8,788 bases of DNA from an uncultured Clostridia bacterium. GTDB taxonomy: Bacteria; Bacillota; Clostridia; Oscillospirales; Ruminococcaceae. The position numbers and the translations under genes are program-made. Each line of letters starts with the position of its first letter. The stretch's first letter is position 1. The notes beneath the pieces were generated by a model. That model was given only the letters and a program-made list of their open reading frames with translations. It was not told the DNA's origin and searched no databases. Of this stretch, positions 1-4,676 are shown in pieces. Where the stretch lies: contig CALERQ010000241.1 of the NCBI GenBank assembly GCA_937907305.1, positions 1 through 8,788 of the forward strand. Direction: 5' to 3'.

Positions 1-130
1 GCTCCTTCAGCCACAGCAGCGCCTCCGTGCCGGAATAGGCCCGCCGTACGGCATATCCGGCCCGCTCCAGCACCTCCTGCTCTAGATTGCCGATATTGAC
101 ATCGTCATCCACGATCAAAATAGTTTGCAT
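1..130 (-). CDS. Response regulator, N-terminal fragment of receiver domain (cut by window edge)
   Basis: The first 43 codons are read leftward from an ATG at 130-128 and the frame is open to the window edge. The translation begins MQTILIVDDDVNIGNLEQEV and shows the receiver-domain pattern: a hydrophobic first strand followed by acidic residues D8-D9-D10, which would bind Mg2+ beside the phospho-acceptor aspartate (outside the window). The later 'GTEALLWL' helix fits the OmpR/PhoB-like receiver fold, but the DNA-binding output domain is not visible, so the subfamily is inferred. A G-rich ribosome-binding site (GGGGGG) lies 8 bases upstream of the ATG. A sensor kinase gene may follow on the left, as is usual for such operons, but nothing in the window shows it. 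It is separated from the yjdF-like gene by a terminator and about 290 bases. Confidence 0.88.
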   Translation of the reverse strand, partial: MQTILIVDDDVNIGNLEQEVLERAGYAVRRAYSGTEALLWLKE

Positions 131-264
131 GAAAAATACCCCCCATAAATATTAATACGCAACGGACATGCCATTTTCCTGCTAAATTTCGAAAAAAATT
201 TTTATTTTAGGCAAATTTTTATGAAATCGGCCGTTTTTTCGGGGCAGCGGCCGCCATGGTATCC

Positions 265-293
265 ATTGCAGTGGCCGGGCGATCTCCTGTCAA
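265..293 (-). promoter_or_regulatory. Possible promoter for the response regulator gene
   Basis: On the minus strand TTGACA (288-293) is followed after 17 bases by TGCAAT (265-270), a perfect -35 box with a 4-of-6 match at -10. It sits just beyond the terminator of the preceding minus-strand operon, which suits an operon start. It would give a leader of roughly 130 bases, part of which (about 181-222) is strikingly AT-rich for this genome. A closer promoter in that AT-rich stretch is possible, but I saw no convincing pair of boxes there. Confidence 0.35.
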
Positions 294-305
294 GCGATGG
301 CTTCT

Positions 306-344
306 CACGAAAAAAGCAGGCACCGCCACCTGCTCCTTTTCGTG
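306..344 (-). terminator. Intrinsic terminator after the yjdF-like gene
   Basis: Read on the minus strand, AGCAGG (329-334) pairs with CCTGCT (315-320) around an 8-base loop and is followed by a run of six T (315-310). Outer arms CACGAAAA (337-344) and TTTTCGTG (306-313) can extend the stem. This is the classic stem plus T-tract of a Rho-independent terminator, placed about 70 bases after the stop codon at 417. On the plus strand the hairpin is also followed by TTTT, so it may work weakly in that direction too. Confidence 0.75.
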
Positions 345-354
345 GATTTTGTTC

Positions 355-404
355 CGTGCGCGCTACGCGCGCGTACGCGTATATGCGTGCTGCGCGCGCG
401 AGCA
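355..404. repeat. Alternating purine-pyrimidine (Z-DNA-prone) tract
   Basis: From 355 to 400 bases alternate between purine and pyrimidine with only two breaks (at 363/364 and 390/391), including 26 uninterrupted alternations at 365-390. The tract is mostly CG/GC steps and contains a perfect 12-bp palindrome, TACGCGCGCGTA (364-375), plus TACGCGTA (374-381). The ends GTGC (356-359) and GCAC (401-404) can pair to close a GC-rich hairpin. It lies between the yjdF-like stop codon (417) and the terminator, so it would be transcribed as part of the 3' untranslated region. Its function is unknown. Confidence 0.7.
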
Positions 405-416
405 CTTGACCAATCA

Positions 417-845
417 CTAACGGCCACGGTGCTTTTGCCGGCGTTTTTGCTGCTTTAGGGCAAAGCGCCGCACCTTTTCCGCTTCCCGCTGTTCCCGGCC
501 GCACCGGGCGCGTTCGGTTTTGTGTTCCTCCCGCTGGGCGGCCAGCGTCTGCTGCGAACGGGTCCCGGCCCCGCTGCCCTGGACGAGCCTGCGGGCGGCC
601 CGCTGCCGGCGCTTGGGGTTATCAGGGGTCTGCCTTTGGGGCACGGGCAATGCCGGGCTGAAGGAGAGCCGATGATGATTCCTAAGGAAAAACGCCCACA
701 CCTCATAATCCCTGGGCTCCGCGCCGAAGGTCACCTTGGCGGCCGAAAGTCTGCCATTTTCTATCCGCTCAAACACGCCCACCCAGAACGGTTCCTCGAA
801 ATAGACGGTCAGCCGGCTTTCGTTTCCCGGCTCCCAGCGAACCAT
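417..845 (-). CDS. YjdF-family protein (DUF2992)
   Basis: This 142-residue protein matches the YjdF/DUF2992 family. Near the N-terminus it carries LTVYFEEPFWVGVFER, then AKVTFGAEPRDYEVWAFFL, and it ends in a highly basic tail with KQQKRRQKHRGR, all features I recognise from the family. The biochemical role of YjdF is not settled. In many Bacillota its gene is controlled by the yjdF riboswitch, which responds to azaaromatic compounds. Here there is no room for that riboswitch: the gene starts 12 bases after the stop of the upstream lipoprotein gene. The ribosome-binding site AAGGGA overlaps that stop codon and is 8 bases from the ATG at 845. A GTG at 848 is an alternative start, 5 bases from the site. 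The central 50 residues are rich in Arg, Gln and Ala and less conserved. It is the last gene of its operon. Confidence 0.85.
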   Translation of the reverse strand: MVRWEPGNESRLTVYFEEPFWVGVFERIENGRLSAAKVTFGAEPRDYEVWAFFLRNHHRLSFSPALPVPQRQTPDNPKRRQRAARRLVQGSGAGTRSQQTLAAQREEHKTERARCGREQREAEKVRRFALKQQKRRQKHRGR

Positions 846-857
846 CACGCTGGTCCC

Positions 858-1736
858 TTATTCGGTGATCTCCAGGCTGCCGCTGGAGCTTTCCACCGTG
901 ATGCTGCTTTCTCCCTCGCCGAAGATATACAGATCCCCCAGACGCTGGAAGGCAACGCCGGAGCGCAGGCTGCCGCTGCCGGAGGTATAGCCCAGCTGGG
1001 CACCGCCCCGCGGCAGAGAGAGGGTGACACCGCCGCTGCCGGTGATAATTGCCGCCTGTGTGGGCGCGGTGAGCGCCAGCCGGACGCTGCCGCTGCTGGT
1101 TTTGAGCTTGATCTCCTCCGCCGCGACCCCGGCCAAGCGCACCGAGCCGGAGGAGGCCGCGCACTGAAGCGACTGGGCCTGCACCCCCTCCGCCCGGATG
1201 GAACCGGCACTGCTGCTGAGATTGACCGTTTCGGCTTTGATCTGGCCCAGCTCTATGCTGCCGGAATGGGAGGAGATGAGGATGCTCTGCTGATCCAGCG
1301 ATTCCGCCGTGATGGGGGCCGCGGTGCCGTGGATGGAAAGGGCGATGCCCCGGGGGACCTCGAGGGTCAGGCGCTTATCATCGGGGTCAACGGTAATCCT
1401 GGCCCCGGAGCCGCAGAAACGGATGCGTAATGTGCCGTTATCCAGCAGATAGTGCATAGCGCTTTCTCCGGAAAGCGTGCCGCTTTCGGAGACCTTCAGT
1501 TCAGCTTGTTCCGATTCGATGAGCTCCAGTTCGCCGGAACGCCAGTAGACCTCCACGGCCTGTATTTCCTCCGCCGCGTAGGTAAAGCTGCCGGTTTGGT
1601 AGCGTTCCGCCTCCGGGTAGGTTTCACCGACGAGGTGGTCCCTGCTGCCGGTGACGACACGGACGCCGCAGCCGGCAAGCAGCAGCACCAACAGAGAGAT
1701 GAGGGGCAGTATCCTAAAAAGTTCGCTGTGTTTCAT
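858..1736 (-). CDS. DUF4097-type repeat lipoprotein
   Basis: The 292-residue protein starts with a lipoprotein signal: K2, a hydrophobic stretch at about 9-20 and the lipobox LAGC with the lipidated cysteine at C23. It should therefore be anchored to the outer face of the membrane. After about residue 55 it is beta-rich. Residues 152-246 form five back-to-back 19-residue repeats with the core S-x-x-G-S-[IV]-x-L, and related copies follow at about 252-258 and 283-290. This matches the DUF4097 (LiaG-like, 'putative adhesin') family, predicted to fold as a beta-solenoid. No ligand can be inferred. The ATG at 1736 lies 2 bases after the stop of the small membrane protein gene, with AAAGGA about 12 bases upstream, so translation is probably coupled. 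The repeat region is serine- and glycine-rich. Confidence 0.82.
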   Translation of the reverse strand: MKHSELFRILPLISLLVLLLAGCGVRVVTGSRDHLVGETYPEAERYQTGSFTYAAEEIQAVEVYWRSGELELIESEQAELKVSESGTLSGESAMHYLLDNGTLRIRFCGSGARITVDPDDKRLTLEVPRGIALSIHGTAAPITAESLDQQSILISSHSGSIELGQIKAETVNLSSSAGSIRAEGVQAQSLQCAASSGSVRLAGVAAEEIKLKTSSGSVRLALTAPTQAAIITGSGGVTLSLPRGGAQLGYTSGSGSLRSGVAFQRLGDLYIFGEGESSITVESSSGSLEITE

Positions 1737-1738
1737 GG

Positions 1739-1909
1739 TTATTTTTCATCCTTTCGGTTTCTGATATTGAGCGCGGCGGCCGCGCAGCAGAGGGTCCCGG
1801 CCCCCAGCAGCGCCGCGATGAGCCACTGCTTTGTGACGGCAAAAATGGCACCTGCTATCAGCAGCAGTACTGACGCGGCCAGCAGCAGACGCACGGTGGT
1901 TTCTTTCAT
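1739..1909 (-). CDS. Small two-helix membrane protein of unknown function
   Basis: This reads as a 56-residue protein with two hydrophobic helices (about 7-25 and 28-47) and a charged C-terminal tail RNRKDEK. I do not recognise a family. The chosen ATG at 1909 lies 11 bases after an AAGGAG ribosome-binding site (1921-1926). An in-frame ATG at 1918 would give three more residues, but only 2 bases separate it from that site. A still longer frame from a TTG at 1939 contains the site itself and is unlikely. It is first in a three-gene cluster with the DUF4097 lipoprotein and the YjdF-like gene. Both this and the next product go to the membrane, so they may act together, though this is inference from position only. 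A strong terminator ends 28 bases upstream of the ATG. Confidence 0.68.
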   Translation of the reverse strand: MKETTVRLLLAASVLLLIAGAIFAVTKQWLIAALLGAGTLCCAAAALNIRNRKDEK

Positions 1910-1937
1910 TTGGGTCATGACTCCTTTCCCTGGACGC

Positions 1938-1983
1938 AAAAACGCAGAGCAAACCTGGAATGGGATCAGGTTCGGCTCTGCGT
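1938..1983 (-). terminator. Strong intrinsic terminator overlapping the end of the KTR gene
   Basis: On the minus strand a 9-bp stem pairs ACGCAGAGC (1975-1983) with GCTCTGCGT (1942-1950). An inner 6-bp stem pairs AACCTG (1967-1972) with CAGGTT (1952-1957) around a 9-base loop, and five T follow (1942-1938). The 5' arm consists of the last codons and stop codon (1966-1968) of the KTR gene. It is immediately followed by the ribosome-binding site of the next minus-strand gene, so it can act either as the end of the TetR operon or as a partial readthrough point. Confidence 0.85.
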
Positions 1984-2163
1984 CTGCGCGTCTGGCTTTA
2001 TTCTGTATTTGATTTGACCGCCCCGCGTGGCGACCAAAAAGGTACGCTTACACTTGGGGCAAAAAAGCGGGAAGTTTTCCAGGATGGTATCCTCCCGGAT
2101 CCGGGTGCGGGTTTTGCCCCGGCAGGCCGGGCACAGCACCCAGTGGATCTTTTCACACTCCAT
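1966..2163 (-). CDS. Cysteine-rich KTR zinc-ribbon protein
   Basis: This 65-residue protein has the cysteine-rich KTR layout. A first CPxC pair (C11, C14) is followed by GKTR (16-19), the segment REDTILENFPLFCPKCK holds the second CPxC pair (C35, C38), and a basic tail ends the chain. The four cysteines presumably bind one Zn2+ in a ribbon. The family's function is unknown. Members are common in Bacillota and are often found on conjugative elements near tet(M), but no conjugation or resistance gene is seen here. The ATG at 2163 follows GTGAGG by about 8 bases, and that site overlaps the stop of the DUF1653 gene (2173-2175), pointing to translational coupling. The last codons form the 5' arm of a terminator. 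Confidence 0.82.
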   Translation of the reverse strand: MECEKIHWVLCPACRGKTRTRIREDTILENFPLFCPKCKRTFLVATRGGQIKYRIKPDAQTQSRT

Positions 2164-2172
2164 GGGGCAACC

Positions 2173-2427
2173 TCACTCCCCGTGATGCGCCACACTGGCG
2201 ATCTCCTGCAGCTGGAAGCGGTATTCCTGGCGGACCTCCGGGTATTTTTCCCGGTCCACCCGGCTGAGGAACATCTCCAGCGGGCGGACCCACAGGCCGC
2301 CATCCCCGTACAGCTTGCGATAGATGACACAGGGAGCGCCGCTTTCCGAATCGTGCGCCAGGCCCTCCACCAGGTAATAATCGCCCTTAAAGTGGCGGTA
2401 AACTCTGCCGATCTGCAATTCCTGCAT
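2173..2427 (-). CDS. DUF1653 domain protein
   Basis: The 84-residue product matches the DUF1653 family across nearly its whole length. It has GRVYRHFKGDYYLVEGLAHD near the start, then VIYRKLYGDGGLWVRPLEMF and the closing RFQL. The family is small and cytoplasmic, with no assigned biochemical role. It lacks signal and membrane segments. The ATG at 2427 is preceded by AGGAGG with 8-base spacing. It lies 15 bases after the stop of the TetR-family regulator and 9 bases before the KTR gene, so the three genes almost certainly share one transcript. Regulation would then follow the TetR promoter upstream. Confidence 0.88.
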   Translation of the reverse strand: MQELQIGRVYRHFKGDYYLVEGLAHDSESGAPCVIYRKLYGDGGLWVRPLEMFLSRVDREKYPEVRQEYRFQLQEIASVAHHGE

Positions 2428-2442
2428 GGTGTTATCCTCCTT

Positions 2443-3021
2443 TTACTCCGTTTGGCCGGTTTTCACCAGCAGCATCATGGCCTGGAACTCGATGGAAAGC
2501 ATTTCGCCCAACTTTTCCACCGAGAAATGGCACACCCGGGTGGCGCACAGGGCCCCCACGCCAAAGGTGTAGATCCAGACATTTTCGAACAGGCGCCGGG
2601 CATCCGCTTCGCTGAGGTCATAGTCCCGGCGGATGGTCTCCACGCAGATGGTGGCTGTTTCGCCCAATTCGCCGAAGACATCATCGAAGCTAACCGCGCT
2701 GCGGTTTTCCCGCATGAAAAGGAGCTGGTACAGCTTGGGCTCCTGCGCCCCGAAAAGGACCATCTGCATGCCCACCTGCTTAAAGAGGGGCATATCCGGC
2801 AGGGTGCGCTCGGCGTAGCTTTCGAAACGGCGCATGGCGGCGGCCCGTACCGCCTCCTGCAGCTCCTCCATATTGCGAAAAACCGTAAAGATGGGCCGGG
2901 CCGAGCTGCCCAGCGCCTCCCCCAGCTCCCGGGCGGTCAACGCTTCCACACCCTTTTGGGAGACCAGCTCCAGGGCGGCGGCCACGATCTCTTCCTTTGT
3001 GAATTTCGGTTTGGGGGGCAT
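2443..3021 (-). CDS. TetR/AcrR-family transcriptional regulator
   Basis: The 192-residue protein has an N-terminal TetR DNA-binding domain (about 7-53): FTKEEIVAAALELVSQKGVE, then a helix-turn-helix around LTARELGEALGSS with ARPIFTVFRNMEEL after it. The rest is a helical ligand/dimer domain resembling the C-terminal domain of a clostridial TetR subgroup. No ligand can be deduced. The ATG at 3021 is chosen because an excellent AAAGGAGGT site lies 6 bases upstream. A longer in-frame reading to 3108 runs through the promoter and is rejected. TetR proteins usually repress, and often autoregulate. A 16-bp imperfect palindrome right after the -10 box is a fitting operator. The regulator heads an operon with the DUF1653 and KTR genes and is divergent from the NSS transporter, which may also be a target. 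Confidence 0.9.
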   Translation of the reverse strand: MPPKPKFTKEEIVAAALELVSQKGVEALTARELGEALGSSARPIFTVFRNMEELQEAVRAAAMRRFESYAERTLPDMPLFKQVGMQMVLFGAQEPKLYQLLFMRENRSAVSFDDVFGELGETATICVETIRRDYDLSEADARRLFENVWIYTFGVGALCATRVCHFSVEKLGEMLSIEFQAMMLLVKTGQTE

Positions 3022-3058
3022 GAGGCACCTCCTTTGGGGAACTGATGTTTCAAATCGT

Positions 3059-3074
3059 ATGTTTTGCAACGCAT
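3059..3074. promoter_or_regulatory. Candidate TetR operator
   Basis: ATGTTTTGCAACGCAT is an imperfect palindrome centred on TTGCAA, with 6 of 8 base pairs symmetric. The same region also reads as a direct repeat, CGTATGTTTT (3056-3065) and CGCATGTTTT (3070-3079). It lies at the expected transcription start, just downstream of the -10 box of the tetR-like gene, where a bound repressor would block transcription. Assignment to this TetR protein is inference. Confidence 0.5.
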
Positions 3075-3079
3075 GTTTT

Positions 3080-3108
3080 ATTATAGATGACCCCTGAGTA
3101 TTTGTCAA
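3080..3108 (-). promoter_or_regulatory. Consensus promoter of the TetR-DUF1653-KTR operon
   Basis: On the minus strand a perfect TTGACA (3103-3108) and a perfect TATAAT (3080-3085) are separated by exactly 17 bases. Transcription should start near 3073, giving a leader of about 50 bases before the ATG at 3021. The ideal match predicts high basal strength, which suits a promoter kept in check by a repressor. Confidence 0.87.
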
Positions 3109-3149
3109 GCATATTTTGCGGATATTTGATATTCCACACAGGGGTTATA

Positions 3150-3178
3150 TTGACTTTTTCGATGTAAAGCACTAAAAT
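3150..3178 (+). promoter_or_regulatory. Promoter of the NSS transporter gene
   Basis: TTGACT (3150-3155) and TAAAAT (3173-3178) match the housekeeping sigma boxes at 5 of 6 positions each, with a 17-base spacer. Transcription should start near 3185, about 54 bases before the ATG at 3239. Its -35 box lies about 40 bp from the -35 box of the divergent TetR promoter. Confidence 0.75.
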
Positions 3179-3190
3179 AACAGGGAGCAG

Positions 3191-3219
3191 CAAGCCGGCC
3201 GCAAGGTACGGCTTGTTTT
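3191..3219 (+). promoter_or_regulatory. Terminator-like hairpin in the transporter leader
   Basis: CAAGCCG (3191-3197) pairs with CGGCTTG (3209-3215) around an 11-base loop and is followed by TTTTA. It lies between the predicted transcription start and the ribosome-binding site. It could be a weak terminator or attenuator, or a stabilising 5' stem. I see no recognised riboswitch fold around it, and the short T run makes efficient termination doubtful. Confidence 0.45.
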
Positions 3220-3238
3220 ATGGAAACGGAGAAATGAA

Positions 3239-4570
3239 ATGAAACATCAAAAAAGCACGCGGAGCTTTGCCAGCCGATGGGGCTTCATTTTGGCCTCGGT
3301 CGGTTCGGCGGTGGGGATGGCGAATGTATGGGGCTTCCCCAATAAACTGGGCAGCAATGGCGGCGGGGCCTTCCTGCTGATCTACCTGCTGTTTGTCTTT
3401 ATTTTCAGCTATGTCGGCCTTCCGGCGGAATTCGCCATGGGGCGGCGGGCGGCCACCGGCACCCTGGGGGCCTACCACAATGCCTGGGCCACCCGCGGAG
3501 AAGCCGCCGGCAAGGTGGGCGGTGTGCTGGGCTGGCTGCCGCTGGCAGGCTCCCTGTGCATCGCCATCGGGTATGCCGTTATTGTTACCTATGTGCTGAA
3601 GGCGCTGGTGGATTCCGTGACCGGCACCCTGATGACCACCGATACCGCCGCCTGGTTTGCCTCCTTTTCGGCACAGCCCTATTCGGTGGTGCCTTATCAC
3701 ATCATTGTGGTGGTGGGCACCCTGCTTACGCTGTTGCTGGGGGCCCACAGCATAGAAAAGACCAACAAGATCATGATGCCGCTGTTTTTTGTGATTTTCC
3801 TGGTGCTGGCGGTGCGGGTGTTTTTCCTGCCCGGCGCCGCGGAGGGATACCGGTTTATGTTTACCCCGCGGTGGGAGGCGCTGACGGACCCCATGATCTG
3901 GATATGGGCCATGGGACAGGCGTTTTTCTCGCTTTCGGTCACCGGCAGCGGCATGATCGTCTACGGGGCCTATCTCTCTCCGCAGGAGGATGTGGTGGGG
4001 GTGGCGCAGCACACCGCCCTGTTTGATACCATCGCCGCGGTGGTGGCCGCGCTGGTCATCATTCCGGCCTGCTTTTCCTACGGACTGGATGTGGGCGCGG
4101 GGCCCAGCCTGCTGTTTGTCACGCTGCCCACCATTTTGCAGGATATTCCCCTGGGCCAGCTGTTTGCCATTATCCTGTATATCGCCATGATCTTTGCCGG
4201 AGTCAGCTCGCTGCAAAACATGTTCGAGGCTGTGGCGGAATCGCTCCAGCACCGGTTCCCCCGGCTGAGCCGCACCGCTACCCTTATCATCCTGGGTGTA
4301 CTGTGCCTTGGCTTCGGCATCGGCATGGAGACCATCTCCCAATGGGGACCGTGGATGGACCTTGTTTCCATCTATATCATCCCCATCGGCGCCACGCTGG
4401 GCGCTGTTTCCTGGTTCTATGTGATGAAAAAGGACGAGCTGCTTTCGGCCATCAATACCGGCAGCAGAAAGCCCCGCGGCCGCCTGTGGTATGGCATCGG
4501 CCGGTACCTCTATGTGCCGCTGGCTGTTATCCTGTGCTGCGTTGCCCTGTTTATGAAGGTCGCTTTCTGA
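3239..4570 (+). CDS. Sodium-dependent transporter, neurotransmitter:sodium symporter (SLC6/NSS) family
   Basis: The 443-residue polytopic membrane protein is an NSS-family symporter, which couples Na+ entry to uptake of an amino acid or related compound. Helix 1 carries the family signature GSAVGMANVWGFPNKLGSNG (22-41), where V25, G26 and N29 align with LeuT V23, G24 and N27 near the Na+ and substrate sites. Helix 6 shows GQAFFSLSVTGSG. The length and number of hydrophobic segments fit the 11-helix bacterial type (MhsT, Tyt1) better than 12-helix forms. LeuT's gating arginine R30 aligns with G32 here, so the R30-D404 extracellular gate cannot form in the same way. The substrate cannot be told from sequence. 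The ATG follows GGAG by 7 bases. The gene has its own promoter and terminator and stands alone, divergent from the TetR operon. Confidence 0.9.
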   Translation: MKHQKSTRSFASRWGFILASVGSAVGMANVWGFPNKLGSNGGGAFLLIYLLFVFIFSYVGLPAEFAMGRRAATGTLGAYHNAWATRGEAAGKVGGVLGWLPLAGSLCIAIGYAVIVTYVLKALVDSVTGTLMTTDTAAWFASFSAQPYSVVPYHIIVVVGTLLTLLLGAHSIEKTNKIMMPLFFVIFLVLAVRVFFLPGAAEGYRFMFTPRWEALTDPMIWIWAMGQAFFSLSVTGSGMIVYGAYLSPQEDVVGVAQHTALFDTIAAVVAALVIIPACFSYGLDVGAGPSLLFVTLPTILQDIPLGQLFAIILYIAMIFAGVSSLQNMFEAVAESLQHRFPRLSRTATLIILGVLCLGFGIGMETISQWGPWMDLVSIYIIPIGATLGAVSWFYVMKKDELLSAINTGSRKPRGRLWYGIGRYLYVPLAVILCCVALFMKVAF

Positions 4571-4583
4571 GCACATAAAAAAC

Positions 4584-4618
4584 TGCCCCCGCCAAAAAAC
4601 GGCTGGGGGCAATTCTTT
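4584..4618 (+). terminator. Intrinsic terminator of the transporter gene
   Basis: TGCCCCC (4584-4590) pairs with GGGGGCA (4605-4611), and the stem is extended by GCC/GGC with a single bulged T around an A-rich loop. TTCTTT follows at 4613-4618. On the other strand the same hairpin is followed by TTTTTT, so it probably terminates in both directions and backs up the kinase operon terminator beside it. Confidence 0.8.
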
Positions 4619-4622
4619 GCGC

Positions 4623-4660
4623 AAAAAAGGGAGGTCCCCACACACCGGGGATCTCCCTTT
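4623..4660 (-). terminator. Intrinsic terminator of the LytTR/kinase operon
   Basis: On the minus strand AAAGGGAG (4653-4660) pairs with CTCCCTTT (4626-4633). After a wobble pair, a further TCCCC/GGGGA segment extends the stem around a 7-base loop. A run of six T follows (4628-4623). It begins 16 bases after the kinase stop codon at 4677. Together with the transporter terminator it forms a double barrier between convergent genes. Confidence 0.87.
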
Positions 4661-4676
4661 ATGTATGTATTGCGGC

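Noticed and set aside
228..251. CGGCCG...CGGCCG inverted repeat as a terminator or regulatory hairpin
   Set aside because: The six-base arms are themselves palindromic and GC-rich, no T run follows on either strand, and such pairs are expected by chance at this composition.
355..404. The GC-rich alternating tract as a CRISPR repeat or origin element
   Set aside because: There is a single tract with no regularly spaced copies and spacers, and no DnaA boxes or replication genes nearby.
221..409. Plus-strand 62-codon open frame between the response regulator and yjdF-like genes
   Set aside because: No ribosome-binding site precedes it, its C-terminal part is just the translated alternating CG tract, and it crosses the terminator hairpin. 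I see no protein family in it.
846..860. A yjdF-type riboswitch in front of the YjdF-family gene
   Set aside because: Only 12 bases separate the gene from the upstream stop codon, far too few for the aptamer.
522..1430. Plus-strand 302-codon open frame
   Set aside because: It lies antisense to the YjdF-like and DUF4097 genes, has no family resemblance or good ribosome-binding site, and reflects high GC with few stops.
1960..3045. Plus-strand 361-codon open frame
   Set aside because: It is antisense to the KTR, DUF1653 and TetR genes, all three of which have recognisable families and ribosome-binding sites. Its composition is typical of a shadow frame.
2443..3108. A longer 221-residue form of the TetR-family protein
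   Set aside because: The extra 29 codons run through the consensus promoter and candidate operator, while a near-perfect ribosome-binding site precedes the ATG at 3021.
3218..4645. Minus-strand 475-codon open frame
   Set aside because: It is antisense to the clear NSS transporter and rich in His, Gln and Gly as shadow frames often are. It also runs through the transporter terminator and leader.
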